NCBI RefSeq assembly: GCF_900111095.1
Contig: NZ_FOGB01000010.1
Span: 1-64,000 of the forward strand
Length of the DNA stretch: 64,000 nucleotides
Direction: 5' to 3'
From: Amphritea atlantica
GTDB taxonomy: Bacteria; Pseudomonadota; Gammaproteobacteria; Pseudomonadales; Balneatricaceae
How positions within the stretch are numbered: the first letter of the stretch is position 1; each line of letters opens with the position of its first letter. This document shows, in pieces, positions 16,576 to 29,313 of this stretch. Position numbers and translations under genes: made by a program. The notes under the pieces are model-generated. The model saw only the letters and a list, made by a program, of their open reading frames with translations. It was not told where the DNA came from and did not search any database.

Positions 16576-16959
16576 TTGTCCCACAGGCAACGGTATACCA
16601 CGGGTTATCTGTCAGCGCTGGCGTTTGCTATGCTGCTGTCCATCTCCGGATCGGCCATCGCGATGCAACTGACCGATCCGCGATCCGCAGCCGTTTACAT
16701 CATCAAGCTGCGGCCCCTGATCAACGCCTGCCGGCAGCAGGCTGATGCCAGCAACAATTTAACGACCCTCTGGAACAGCTCTGCCTGCCGACTGTTGTTG
16801 AATGAGGAACCCCAGTTTACCCGGGCCTGGCAACTGCTACTGCCGCAAGGCAACATCAACCCCCTCGCCGAGGTCCCTTATTCGTTGCGAAAAACCACTA
16901 TCGACACCTATTCAGAGTACAAACAACTGGCGGAGCGGATCGCCCAGCTGAACCGCTGA
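16576..16959 (+). CDS. secreted hypothetical protein
   Basis: A 127-residue protein of unknown family. TTG is the start, with AGGAG nine bases ahead; no ATG would keep the signal peptide. Residues 1-32 form a signal peptide (LSALAFAMLLSISGSAIA). The mature 95 residues are mainly helical and contain two cysteines (NACRQQ and SACRLLL), which could form a disulphide in the periplasm. It follows msrAB by 94 bases, so shared oxidative or periplasmic function is possible, but nothing in the sequence shows it. Confidence 0.65.
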   Translation: MSHRQRYTTGYLSALAFAMLLSISGSAIAMQLTDPRSAAVYIIKLRPLINACRQQADASNNLTTLWNSSACRLLLNEEPQFTRAWQLLLPQGNINPLAEVPYSLRKTTIDTYSEYKQLAERIAQLNR

Positions 16960-17141
16960 GGGGATTTTTTTTAAACTTTTTTTCCAGCAGACGCTCTGCT
17001 CATCGGCTGAATAAACCATGAAATCAGTCAGATAGCCCGACTCATTTTTCTGTCTGAAAAAAAACAAAATTTCAAGTCTTACCTTTGCCTCCCGGATCTC
17101 TATAATACGCCCTCTTTTTGCCAGCGGTACCGGGTAATATC

Positions 17142-18251
17142 TTGATTATTTTCACCATCACCAACACAGTTTCACAACAGGTTTATGTCGGCTCCACCCG
17201 AAACGATATCGATAGCCACTGGGAGACATTGCTGATCGCAGCAGAGTCTGGCGTTGAGGCCGAACTTTATAATGACATTCGTAATGCCGGAGCCCACAGC
17301 TTCGCACTGAGCGAGTACGGTTTCGCTGAAAACCTCAGCGAGGCCCGCGAGCTGACCGCGGATGCACTGGAAACCTTCAACGGTAAAAGCCTGCAGGGTC
17401 TGATCACCAAACCCAAACCCAGCAAGGTGCATCGTCAGAGCGCTGAAGAGCGCAAAGCCGCACTCGCCCTGCTGGAAGAAGCAGAACAGAAAGCCTTGCT
17501 GAAAGGCGAGGTCGCCAAGCCCTCCGGTGAAGTTGACCTGAAACTGCTGGCCCAACAGCGGGATGCCGAACTGGAAGCACGCATCGCGCGTGAACGGCAG
17601 GAAACCAGGGCGATGAACAAGGTGCTTGCCGCAATGGACTCCCGTAAACGTGGTGGCGGCGCGAAAACAAAAGCAAAAAAAGCCGCCGTAAAGCCGGCCA
17701 GTCAGTCCACCGCTCCGAAGCTGGCAAGCGGTAAAGTAGCCTCCGCAAAACAGGAAAAACTGATCCGGGAAAAGATTGCCCTGGAGCGGGAAAATCGCGA
17801 AAGCAGCAAACTTTCAAAGCAAAAAGCGGAAGCTCAGGAGATGGCAGCAGTGATGGCGCGTATCGATGCCCGCGCTCAGGGGATGCGTAAAACCGCGCCC
17901 AAAACCAAACCCAAATCAGCGATCCGCAGTAGTCTGAGCCTGACACCGAAGAAACCGGCGGAAGCCCTCCGCGATAGCCGGCTGGAACTGGACCGGGATA
18001 GCGTTAAAAGTGCCGAAATTGCCCTGTTACAGCAGGAAAAAAATCGCGCTACGACAGCGCTCTCTCTGACACAGAAACAGACCACTCCCGCCCGTCTGAA
18101 TGCGCGCCCCGGTCTTAACAAAGAACAAAAGATAGCCCATACCATTGCCCGTTACCGCAATACTGCAGAACCTGCAGTTAGCAAAACAGGGCATGGTCAG
18201 CAGGAACTGATCAGTACTCTGCAGGCCAGATTAGCCCAGCGCAACCGCTAA
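17142..18251 (+). CDS. GIY-YIG-like domain protein with long Lys/Ala-rich tail
   Basis: About 369 residues. The first 85 resemble a GIY-YIG nuclease domain: IIFTITNTVSQQVYVGSTRN has the first strand, the YVG strand and the Arg that normally assists catalysis. The opening GIY is replaced by IIF and the downstream Glu is not certain, so activity is doubtful. From about residue 100 to the end it is a charged, Ala/Lys/Glu-rich low-complexity and coiled-coil segment, likely nucleic-acid binding. TTG 17142 is preferred over TTG 17118, since TATAAT at 17101-17106 puts the transcript start too close to the earlier codon. The role is unknown. Confidence 0.65.
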   Translation: MIIFTITNTVSQQVYVGSTRNDIDSHWETLLIAAESGVEAELYNDIRNAGAHSFALSEYGFAENLSEARELTADALETFNGKSLQGLITKPKPSKVHRQSAEERKAALALLEEAEQKALLKGEVAKPSGEVDLKLLAQQRDAELEARIARERQETRAMNKVLAAMDSRKRGGGAKTKAKKAAVKPASQSTAPKLASGKVASAKQEKLIREKIALERENRESSKLSKQKAEAQEMAAVMARIDARAQGMRKTAPKTKPKSAIRSSLSLTPKKPAEALRDSRLELDRDSVKSAEIALLQQEKNRATTALSLTQKQTTPARLNARPGLNKEQKIAHTIARYRNTAEPAVSKTGHGQQELISTLQARLAQRNR

Positions 18252-18266
18252 AGGGCAGCCAATCTG

Positions 18267-18857
18267 TCAGTTCCCGGAGTCGATCAGCGGTGATGGGAAC
18301 TGTTGCACCAGATCTGCAAAAAAGACACTGAAGCCCGCTTCAAACCGGGGATAATGGCGTTCAAGCTCCTCCCCCACTCCGGTAAACTGATTGCTAAACC
18401 TGATCCGTCCGGCAATCCGGTCAAGCGCGTAGCTCACCCCGTCCAGGCGCTCATAGCTGCCAAACCAGTCAGACCCGACGATACGCTGGGTGACCTGTTG
18501 CATTCGCGGTGGCATCAGCGACTGTCCGGCAATCAGATCGTCATACAGAGTATCGACCACCCGGGTCTTAGACTGAGAGCTGAACTGCTGCCAGTGATTC
18601 AGCAGGTAGTGATCGAACAAAACATCCAGTGCGATACCGGCAAACCGACGCCGCTGTCGACTAAACAGACGCTTCATCTGCTGTACCTCAGCATGCTGAT
18701 CGGTAAACTGATCGACCCGACGATGATTAATCAGCCCCTGCAGAACCTCCGCGGGCAGCATCTGCTGATCGATGCCACGGGCAAAGTCCCCCAGCAGATT
18801 GCCTACCCGGGACTCCACCGTTGTGTCAGCCAACACCAGATGCGCGAAAAAATTCAA
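18267..18857 (-). CDS. acpH: acyl-carrier-protein phosphodiesterase
   Basis: A 196-residue AcpH of the DUF479 family, which removes phosphopantetheine from acyl carrier protein. It opens MNFFAHLVLADTTVESRVGN, as in E. coli, with metal-site histidines and aspartates in NHRRVDQFTDQH and DVLFDHYLLNHW. The start is TTG; the only Shine-Dalgarno-like run is GGGG, eight bases upstream, which is itself the arm of the fadA terminator. It is convergent with the GIY-YIG-like gene and downstream of fadBA in the same direction, so its expression may depend on leakage through that hairpin. Confidence 0.9.
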   Translation of the reverse strand: MNFFAHLVLADTTVESRVGNLLGDFARGIDQQMLPAEVLQGLINHRRVDQFTDQHAEVQQMKRLFSRQRRRFAGIALDVLFDHYLLNHWQQFSSQSKTRVVDTLYDDLIAGQSLMPPRMQQVTQRIVGSDWFGSYERLDGVSYALDRIAGRIRFSNQFTGVGEELERHYPRFEAGFSVFFADLVQQFPSPLIDSGN

Positions 18858-18863
18858 ATAAAA

Positions 18864-18905
18864 AACCCCGGATCATGTAACACCAGGTCACAGTATCCGG
18901 GGTTT
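18864..18905 (-). terminator. terminator of the fadBA operon
   Basis: AAAACCCCGG and CCGGGGTTTT pair perfectly with a loop of about 20 bases. On the minus strand the second arm ends in TTTTTT. It lies between fadA and the acpH start. Confidence 0.8.
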
Positions 18906-18938
18906 TATCAGCAGCGGCAACCACCGCTGCCGCGGTGA

Positions 18939-22302
<3,364 letters not shown>

Positions 22303-22695
22303 GGTGCACTCCATACTCAGGATAATTATTGTTCGTCATAGTAAACATCTGACTCTTTCTCTGTACGCCGGACTGCCAAATCAGAAACAGGGAGATAACA
22401 CTGCGTACAGTACAGACTTTTTAATACTAGTCGCGGGGGATTTTCCAGCAATAACAAAAATAGCCTTTATCAGTAACAAAATCGTCTATATTTAATTTAT
22501 ATCGTTTAAAAACAAAAGATTACAAGAAACAACTGAATCACAATTATGAGCAAAAAAATGATCGGCTACGGCTTTTATAGTGTTTCTCGATCAGTAATGC
22601 GGGACAGCCGCCAACGGACTAAAGGGTTGTTACGTATCAGACAGGGACAATTAACATTACAATAACGTCAAAACAGCGACACTTTCAGATATCTC
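22303..22695. other. 393-base divergent gap between fadB and a PlsC-like gene
   Basis: The left two thirds are A/T rich, with several TATAAT-like words on the minus strand suitable for a fadB promoter. No convincing FadR or PsrA palindrome was found. A LexA-like string near 22402 has the wrong spacing. No ORF here has family-like content. Confidence 0.5.
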
Positions 22696-23274
22696 ATGCA
22701 CTCGACTATTTTTGACAATCCGGTACTACAACCCGCGCTGCGCTGGGTTTCCCGCAAATTTCTGAAGATGAACAAGTGGCAACTGGATTTTAGCGCCATT
22801 CAGGGGATCGATAAGTGCGTGCTGATCGGAGCTCCCCATACCAGTAACTGGGATCTGCCCTACGCACTGATGCTGGCGTTCAGCCAGGAACTTCCCATCT
22901 ACTGGATGGGCAAGGTACAGATATTCAGATTTCCCTTCCGTCACCTGATGATGTGGCTGGGTGGAATTCCCATCGACCGTTCAAAATCCCTCAATGTGGT
23001 CTCCCAGGCAGCCGCTCAGTTTGACCATGCGGATCAACTCTATCTGGTGATCGCTCCCGAGGGAACCCGCTCGCAGGTCGACGAGTGGAAAACCGGCTTC
23101 TACCATATCGCCCATCAGGCCGGGGTTCCGGTTCTGACCGCCTATCTGGACCTGCGAGCCCGTAAAGCCGGTATCTACTGCAGCTATACAACCAGTGGTG
23201 ATATCGATAAAGACCTTGAGGAAATTAAAGCTCTGTATGGCGACCTGTTATTACGCCATAAGGGAAATCAGTAA
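22696..23274 (+). CDS. PlsC-like 1-acylglycerol-3-phosphate acyltransferase family protein
   Basis: A 192-residue LPLAT-family enzyme. The catalytic HX4D block is HTSNWDLPYA near residue 48, glycerophosphate-type binding is at GGIPIDRSKS, and the third block is VIAPEGTRSQVDEWKTGFYHIA near residue 115. The protein is shorter than PlsC (about 240) and has no obvious N-terminal membrane anchor. Its HTSNWD motif is that of the PlsC-like subgroup often annotated as glycerol acyltransferase. It is divergent from fadB, which fits acyl-chain use rather than breakdown. No good Shine-Dalgarno precedes the ATG. Confidence 0.85.
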   Translation: MHSTIFDNPVLQPALRWVSRKFLKMNKWQLDFSAIQGIDKCVLIGAPHTSNWDLPYALMLAFSQELPIYWMGKVQIFRFPFRHLMMWLGGIPIDRSKSLNVVSQAAAQFDHADQLYLVIAPEGTRSQVDEWKTGFYHIAHQAGVPVLTAYLDLRARKAGIYCSYTTSGDIDKDLEEIKALYGDLLLRHKGNQ

Positions 23275-23314
23275 ATCATAACGCTTTCGCGTGAACTCAC
23301 CTGACAGACGCTCC

Positions 23315-24085
23315 TCAGAAACGGGAAAAATCCGCTTCACGCTTCTCTATAAACGCCTGTAACGCTTCGGCAGCTTCGGCTGAACCCAACCGGGCAGCAA
23401 ACTGTTCAACCTCCGCCACCATTACCTCCTCCAGCTGAGACTGGGTATAGCTGCGCAGCATCGCCTTACTCTGCCGTACCGCTTCAGGTGCCAGACCCGC
23501 CAGCTTCTCCGCCTGCAACATTGCCAGATCCTCTAAACTGTGATGCATAACCACCTGATTGATCAGCCCCAGATCCCGGGCGGTTGCGGCACTGAAAGAC
23601 TCGCCCATCACTAGCAGTTCAAATGCCCGACGATGCCCCACCAGTTGCGGTATCAGCAAGCTAGAGCCACCTTCAGGCACCAACCCCAAACGGGCAAAGG
23701 GCAGCTGAAAACGGGCCTGATCACTGGCGATCACCAGATCACAATGCAGCAACAGAGTAGTACCGATACCGACCGCAGCACCGGGCACCACGGCAATAAT
23801 CGGCTTTTTCAGGGAAGCGATAGTATGCAAAAACAGCAACGGTATCTTAACGGCATCCGGACGCCCTGCTGCCGCGATAAAATCAGCAATATCGTTACCG
23901 GAGCAAAAGCTGTCGCCAGTGGAACCCAGCACGATGACTCTGACATCAGGGTTCTCATCCGCACTGATCAGTGCTGTAGTTAACCCCTCATACAGCGGTA
24001 GCGTGAGGGCATTTTTCTTCTCGGGACGGTTCAGGCGAATATGACACAGATGCCCCTGGGTGGTGATACTCAGCAGTTCACTCAT
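23315..24085 (-). CDS. enoyl-CoA hydratase/isomerase family protein
   Basis: A 256-residue crotonase-fold protein. The oxyanion-hole segments are SFCSGNDIADFIA near residue 62 and VPGAAVGIGTTLLLHCDLVIA near residue 105. At the hydratase Glu positions it has Leu/Pro-Glu-Gly (RLGLVPEGGSS), which is more like the isomerase type, so the reaction cannot be fixed. The N-terminus ITTQGHLCHIRLNRPEKKNAL is a clean family start, with an upstream GGAG (CAGGAGTCGGCT). It follows fadD in the same direction, so it probably belongs to the fatty-acid activation and oxidation unit. Confidence 0.92.
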   Translation of the reverse strand: MSELLSITTQGHLCHIRLNRPEKKNALTLPLYEGLTTALISADENPDVRVIVLGSTGDSFCSGNDIADFIAAAGRPDAVKIPLLFLHTIASLKKPIIAVVPGAAVGIGTTLLLHCDLVIASDQARFQLPFARLGLVPEGGSSLLIPQLVGHRRAFELLVMGESFSAATARDLGLINQVVMHHSLEDLAMLQAEKLAGLAPEAVRQSKAMLRSYTQSQLEEVMVAEVEQFAARLGSAEAAEALQAFIEKREADFSRF

Positions 24086-24126
24086 AGCCGACTCCTGTAT
24101 AGTCAGAATCTGATTTCGACAATATT

Positions 24127-25791
24127 TCAGGCAGCATGACTACCGGGCTTCTCGTTGCGCAACATACGCCGCAGCACTTTGCCCACATTTGATTTGGGCA
24201 GCTCATCGGCAAACTCGACGATCTTAGGCACTTTATAAGGGGTCAGGCGCTCTTTACACCAGTCGCGAATCTCTTCGCTGGTGACCTTTTCTTTCGTCAC
24301 CACAAAAAGCTTTACGATCTCGCCACTGTGAACATCAGGCACTCCCACTGCAGCGCACTCAACCACCGCAGGATGCAGAGTGACGACATCCTCAACTTCA
24401 TTGGGATACACATTAAAGCCGGACACATTGATCATATCTTTTGCCCGGTCAACGATTCGCAGATAACCATCCGCCTCAATAATCGCCACATCACCGGTAA
24501 TAAAGAAGCCATCATCGGTAAAACAACTGCGGGTAGCCTGCTCTTTCTGCCAGTATCCCAGCATCACCTGAGGCCCCTTAACACAAAGTTCCCCTGGCTC
24601 GCCGACACCCAGAGCCTGGCCCTCAGCGCCGACAATTTTTACCTCGGTCTCCGCCACCGGTGGGCCTATTGTGCCCACACGGATATTTCGCGGCGGGTTC
24701 ATCGCCACCGCCGGCGACGTTTCCGTCAGGCCGTAAGCTTCCAGCACCTGGCAACCGGTCAGCTTCTCCCAGGCCTTCGCCGCAGCTAAGGTCAGCGCCA
24801 TACCGCCGGACAGAGTGACTTTAAGATGGCTGAAATCGATCAGATGGCTGTCTTTATGATTACAGATCGCAACAAACAGGGTATTCAGTCCGATAAACGC
24901 CGATACCGCATGCTTTTGCAGCTCTTTGACAAAGCCAGATATATCACGGGGGTTGGCAATCAGCAGGTTATTACCGCCCAGCTCAAGCACCGCCATGGTG
25001 ATAGTAAAGGCATAGATATGATAAAGCGGTAACGGCGCGACCACCATCTCCGCCCAGTGCTTATCGGCATCTGAGATCAGCTTAACCCCCTGAAGGAAGT
25101 TGGAGATCAGGTTGCCATGGGTCAGCATTGCACCTTTGGAGACACCGGTAGTGCCGCCGGTATATTGCAGCACCGCAATATCGCTGCAGTTCTGAGGCAC
25201 CACCTGGGGCTTCTGACCTGCCTTTTGCTTTAACACATGCCGCAGTTCGATCGCCTGGGGCAGATGGTACGCAGGTTCCATCTTCCTGATATATTTCACC
25301 ACCGAGTTGATCAGCAGCCGTTTTAAAGGCGGGTGCAGATCGGCAATCTGGGTGGTAAAAACATATTTTATCGGGGTGTTAGCAATAATTTTATCAACAT
25401 TATGTGCAACCCCTTTGTAGACCACCAGCGCTTTAGCGCCCGAGTCATTAAACTGTTTTTCCAGCTCCCTGGGAGTGTACAACGGGTTCGTATTCACGAT
25501 GATCAGGCCCGCTTTGAGCGCGCCGAACAGCACCACCGGATACTGATTCAGGTTCGGCAGTTGAATCGCAATACGATCACCCGGTTGCAGATCGGTTTCC
25601 TGCTGCAGGTAAACGGCAAACGCATCCGACAACTGCCCCAGTTCGGCATAGCTCATCGCATTGCCAAAGCTGGTAAAGGCGGTTTTAGAGGCATATTCGC
25701 TGACGATTCGCTGGATAACATCGGTCAGCGTGTTATAGCCTTTTGGATTCAGACTTTCTGGAATCCAGCTACCGCGTACTTTTTGATCCAT
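24127..25791 (-). CDS. fadD: long-chain acyl-CoA synthetase FadD
   Basis: A 554-residue adenylate-forming enzyme that activates fatty acids to acyl-CoA with ATP. The P-loop-like motif is LQYTGGTTGVSKGAMLTH near residue 210, the A5 motif is EAYGLTETSP, the A7 region is FFITGDVAIIEADGYL, and the FadD signature around VDRAKDMINVSGFNVYPNEVE is intact. The A10 Lys lies in LPKSNVGKVLRR. Length and order match E. coli FadD (561). It acts at the inner membrane on fatty acids as they enter. It heads the fadD-enoyl-CoA hydratase unit. Confidence 0.95.
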   Translation of the reverse strand: MDQKVRGSWIPESLNPKGYNTLTDVIQRIVSEYASKTAFTSFGNAMSYAELGQLSDAFAVYLQQETDLQPGDRIAIQLPNLNQYPVVLFGALKAGLIIVNTNPLYTPRELEKQFNDSGAKALVVYKGVAHNVDKIIANTPIKYVFTTQIADLHPPLKRLLINSVVKYIRKMEPAYHLPQAIELRHVLKQKAGQKPQVVPQNCSDIAVLQYTGGTTGVSKGAMLTHGNLISNFLQGVKLISDADKHWAEMVVAPLPLYHIYAFTITMAVLELGGNNLLIANPRDISGFVKELQKHAVSAFIGLNTLFVAICNHKDSHLIDFSHLKVTLSGGMALTLAAAKAWEKLTGCQVLEAYGLTETSPAVAMNPPRNIRVGTIGPPVAETEVKIVGAEGQALGVGEPGELCVKGPQVMLGYWQKEQATRSCFTDDGFFITGDVAIIEADGYLRIVDRAKDMINVSGFNVYPNEVEDVVTLHPAVVECAAVGVPDVHSGEIVKLFVVTKEKVTSEEIRDWCKERLTPYKVPKIVEFADELPKSNVGKVLRRMLRNEKPGSHAA

Positions 25792-25943
25792 ATTCAGATC
25801 CCGTCTACTGTCATTGTTATTGTTGTTAAGCTGTTTTTTATACCGGGTGCAGCGTTAAACCCGTTGCTCTCAGCATAAGTGCTCAGAGGAAAAAGTCTAA
25901 TATAATCAGCAGTAACCGTGACGCAGTACTGCTGATTTACGGA

Positions 25944-26261
25944 TTAACCGGCAGGAAACAGGGCTTCCAGGCGGGTTGCCAGCATCACATCGCCTTCAGC
26001 ACGGATGCGACCAGCCATAAACGCCTGCATACCGTTCGTTTCTCCCTCCAGCACCTCTTTGAAGGTCTCGCTGTCCATCATCAGAACCACACTGGGATTA
26101 TCATGCAGCCCTTTATCCAGCGCACACTCCCCACCTGAAATAGCCACATAATAGGCATCGCCTTCATCCAACTTATACTGAAACACCGCCTCCAGGCCTG
26201 CCGCGGCATCGCTGTTAAAGCGCCCGGCCATGGTTTCAAACAGCCCCTGAATCTCTGACAT
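25944..26261 (-). CDS. SCP2 sterol-carrier domain protein
   Basis: About 105 residues covering one SCP2 domain: MSEIQGLFETMAGRFN, a central sheet (VFQYKLDEGDAYYVAI) and the closing FMAGRIRAEGDVMLATRLEALF, the usual lipid-tunnel end. ATG 26261 has a strong GGAGAGGG site. An in-frame ATG at 26399 would add 46 basic residues and sit 20 bases after the dehydrogenase stop, but has no ribosome site; it cannot be excluded. It follows an acyl-CoA dehydrogenase and may carry acyl-CoA or other lipids between enzymes. Confidence 0.88.
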   Translation of the reverse strand: MSEIQGLFETMAGRFNSDAAAGLEAVFQYKLDEGDAYYVAISGGECALDKGLHDNPSVVLMMDSETFKEVLEGETNGMQAFMAGRIRAEGDVMLATRLEALFPAG

Positions 26262-26419
26262 ATCCCTCTCCTCTGTTGCTTTTAGCTGCGACGACATGCG
26301 TGAACCCTGACGCCGCACGCGATGATTAACTCTGATCAGACCGGTCAGTAATGCCTGACCGGCTTTGCTTCGTACCAACTTGGTGGCAAATAGTTTCATT
26401 GTTATTTCAACGGCCCGGT

Positions 26420-28219
26420 TCAGCAGGAAAACTCTGCTTCATCCATCGCCAGCAGATTATCCGCACCGGAATCGATGGTCGCTTCCAGGGTTTTCGTCCG
26501 GGGCAGAATCCGCTCAAAGTAGAACCTAGCGGTTTTCAGTTTCGCCTGATAGAAGCTCCGGTCGCCTTCACCGGCATCCAGTTTCTGCTGCGCAGTGACG
26601 GCCATTCTGGCCCACAAATAGGCCATCGTTGCATAGCCGGAATACATCAGGTAATCCACAGAAGCGGCACCGACCTCTTCCCGGTTCATCATCGCTTTCA
26701 TGCCGATACGCGTGGTCAGATCACCCCACTCTTTATTCAATCGGGCAAGCGGACTGATAAACTCCTGCATGGCACGATTCTCAGCCTGGGACTGGCAGAA
26801 CTTATGTACCACTTTGGTAAAGGATTTCAGGGATTCGCCCTGAGTCATCAGCACTTTACGGCCTAACAGATCGAGCGCCTGAATCCCGGTGGTGCCTTCA
26901 TACAACATCGAGATACGACTATCACGAACGTTTTGTTCCATCCCCCACTCACTGATATAACCGTGCCCACCAAAGATCTGTAATCCCAGATTGGCTGATT
27001 CAAAGCCGGTTTCAGTCAGAAACGCTTTAGCTATCGGTGTCAGGAAAGCCAGCTGAGTGTCGGCCTGCTGCCGCTCATCACTATCGGTGGTCAGGTTAAC
27101 TCTGTCTACCAGCTGCGCGCAGTAATAGATCAGCGCCCGTCCGCCTTCAGCAAAGGCTTTCTGGGTCAGCAGCATGCGGCGCACATCAGGATGAACAATA
27201 ATCGGATCAGCAGGCTTGTCGGGACAGGCAGGGCCATTCAGCGCCCGCATCTGCAAACGGTCCCGGGCGTAAGCCAGTGAGTTCTGATAGCCCCACTCCG
27301 CATGGGCCAGCCCCTGCAGCGCGGTACCCAGACGTGCGGTATTCATAAAGGTGAACATACAGTTCAGGCCTTTGTTTTCCGGTCCGATCAGATAGCCGGT
27401 AGCGCCATCAAAGTTCATCACACAGGTAGCGTTACCATGAATCCCCATCTTATGTTCCAGTGAACCACAACTCAGGTTATTCCGTTCACCGACATTACCA
27501 TCACTATTGGGCAGAAACTTGGGTACGATAAACAGCGAGATACCTTTGGTCCCCTGGGGAGCATCCGGCAGACGGGCCAGCACGATATGAACGATGTTAT
27601 CTGCCATATCGTGCTCACCAGCGGAGATAAAGATCTTGGTGCCGCTGATTTTATAGCTGCCGTCGGCCTGGGGTTCCGCTTTGGTTTTCAGCATCCCCAG
27701 ATCGGTACCGCAATGGGATTCGGTCAGACACATAGTACCGGTCCACTCGCCACTGATCAGCCGGGTCAGGTAGGTCTGTTTCTGCGCTTCTGTACCATGA
27801 GCTTCAATGGTATTCATCGCCCCGTGGCTCAACCCCGGGTACATACTCCAGGACCAGTTGGCGGAGCCAACCATCTCATTGAGTACAATACCGATCGATT
27901 CCGGTAACCCCTGCCCACCCCATTCAGGATCATGGGCCAGAGAGGGCCAGCCCCCTTCAACAAACTGCTGATAGGCCTCTTTAAAACCGGTAGGCGTTTT
28001 CACCTCGCCATCCGTTAGTTGACAGCCTTCCCGGTCACCCACCTGATTCAGGGGTGCCAGCACCCGCTCAGCAAACTTTGCCCCCTCTTCCAGAATAGCG
28101 GCCACCATATCCGGGGTCGCCTCTTCACAGCCCGGCAGGCTCTGGTAGTGCTGTTCACTGTGCAGCATTTCGTCCAGTACAAACTGTATATCTTTTAAGG
28201 GCGCTTTATATTCCGGCAT
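26420..28219 (-). CDS. acyl-CoA dehydrogenase with C-terminal extension
   Basis: About 599 residues, the long type of flavin acyl-CoA dehydrogenase found in proteobacterial beta-oxidation. MPEYKAPLKDIQFVLDEML is the normal N-terminus, so ATG 28219 (GAGGTG ahead) is chosen over the ORF extension to 28264. Core motifs are MCLTESHCGTDLGMLKTKA for flavin binding and IFGGHGYISEWGMEQNVRD with YEGTTGIQALDLLGRK near the active Glu. The last 130 residues match the acyl-CoA dehydrogenase C-terminal extension domain. It does the first oxidation step and precedes the SCP2 gene. Confidence 0.95.
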   Translation of the reverse strand: MPEYKAPLKDIQFVLDEMLHSEQHYQSLPGCEEATPDMVAAILEEGAKFAERVLAPLNQVGDREGCQLTDGEVKTPTGFKEAYQQFVEGGWPSLAHDPEWGGQGLPESIGIVLNEMVGSANWSWSMYPGLSHGAMNTIEAHGTEAQKQTYLTRLISGEWTGTMCLTESHCGTDLGMLKTKAEPQADGSYKISGTKIFISAGEHDMADNIVHIVLARLPDAPQGTKGISLFIVPKFLPNSDGNVGERNNLSCGSLEHKMGIHGNATCVMNFDGATGYLIGPENKGLNCMFTFMNTARLGTALQGLAHAEWGYQNSLAYARDRLQMRALNGPACPDKPADPIIVHPDVRRMLLTQKAFAEGGRALIYYCAQLVDRVNLTTDSDERQQADTQLAFLTPIAKAFLTETGFESANLGLQIFGGHGYISEWGMEQNVRDSRISMLYEGTTGIQALDLLGRKVLMTQGESLKSFTKVVHKFCQSQAENRAMQEFISPLARLNKEWGDLTTRIGMKAMMNREEVGAASVDYLMYSGYATMAYLWARMAVTAQQKLDAGEGDRSFYQAKLKTARFYFERILPRTKTLEATIDSGADNLLAMDEAEFSC

Positions 28220-28434
28220 GATGACACCTCGACAGATCCTGTATCGCACCTGCATCAGGGACACAGGTATCTTGTGTTAATTATTGTATGCCATGAGGAT
28301 CTATCAAATACCCCACATTACCAATAACAAAACCTTCCATTATCACTAACACAAAAAATCATATCGATATTTAAAACCATTTAATCCTTATTTTTCATAA
28401 ACTTAAAAAATAATAGATAGGTATTTTTTATTAA

Positions 28435-28460
28435 CAAAAAAGCCCGGATAAACCGGGCTT
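28435..28460 (-). terminator. terminator after the universal stress protein gene
   Basis: AGCCCGG (28441-28447) pairs with CCGGGCT (28453-28459). The A run to the left is the T run of the minus strand. It ends the YCF48-RND-Usp operon 17 bases past the last gene. Confidence 0.85.
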
Positions 28461-28476
28461 CTGGACTGAAGTCTAT

Positions 28477-29313
28477 TTACTGCTGTAACACAGGAACCAC
28501 CTGATCAGACAACCCGATCCGCAGTACCAGAATATCGCAATCCAGCCGCGGCAATATCCGTTCGGCAGTATTCCCGATCAACGCCCCCTTTAAGCCGCCG
28601 CGGGCCCGGGTACCGATCACCACCAACCGCGCAGACTGCTTCGCTGCAGCTTCAGGAATCCAGTATTCAGCAGGCCCCTCTCCTACAGCAACATCCTGTG
28701 CCTGCAACTGCAACCGGCTTAACTGTGCTTCAAGAGCCTGATGCGCTTTCTTCTGAATCAACTCCTCTGACTGCATCACAGGATCAGCGCCCATCATCGC
28801 AGAGGGGCAGGCAACCGCAGCGGCTAAGGTTGATCCGGTCGCCAGGGCAATCTGAGCTGCAACTTTAAGGACATCATCATTGAGTCGTCGCTGGTGAGCA
28901 TCATTAGCCAGCGAGTTAACGGCGGCCATCACCACGCCATCCTGCCAGAGCAGATCTCGCTTAACCATCAATACCGGACAGGGAAGTTCCCGCAGAATCT
29001 GACCATCCACCGAAGTCATAAAGCCTTTACTGCGGGGATCACAACTCTTTATTAACAAGCCAAAAGGCTGCTGTTGCAGAAACTTAGCCAGTAACTTTAA
29101 GAGCTTATCTCTGGCGACGACATGAAGCGCCACAGAGATGCCATCACTCTCCAGCTGCTGCACAGCGGCTTCCGCTTTTTCAATGCTGTCGCCAAGCCAG
29201 ATCAGGGTTACCTGACTATGCAAACGTCCGGCGATCAGACGACAACGCTGCAATGCATTGCACGACTGATCCTGCTGATCCAGCACCAGCAACAACCGTT
29301 TATTTAACAACAT
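28477..29313 (-). CDS. tandem universal stress protein (UspE-like)
   Basis: A 278-residue protein with two Usp folds. The second ends with the nucleotide-binding motif VVIGTRARGGLKGALIGNTAERIL, followed by DCDILVLR. The first half is degenerate (CPVLMVKRD at its end, no clear glycine loop), as in UspE. It overlaps the RND gene by 14 bases and has a strong GGAGGT six bases before ATG. Being co-translated with an RND/MMPL exporter and a YCF48-like protein suggests a role in envelope or lipid stress, by context only. Confidence 0.9.
   Translation of the reverse strand: MLLNKRLLLVLDQQDQSCNALQRCRLIAGRLHSQVTLIWLGDSIEKAEAAVQQLESDGISVALHVVARDKLLKLLAKFLQQQPFGLLIKSCDPRSKGFMTSVDGQILRELPCPVLMVKRDLLWQDGVVMAAVNSLANDAHQRRLNDDVLKVAAQIALATGSTLAAAVACPSAMMGADPVMQSEELIQKKAHQALEAQLSRLQLQAQDVAVGEGPAEYWIPEAAAKQSARLVVIGTRARGGLKGALIGNTAERILPRLDCDILVLRIGLSDQVVPVLQQ

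Noticed and set aside
22402-22418. LexA-like box CTGC-N7-ACAG upstream of fadB
   Set aside because: A LexA site needs eight bases between CTGT and ACAG; here there are seven and the first half is also imperfect.
26262-26399. N-terminal extension of the SCP2 protein
   Set aside because: It has no ribosome site, while GGAGAGGG precedes the inner ATG and the SCP2 domain is complete without it. Kept as an alternative only.
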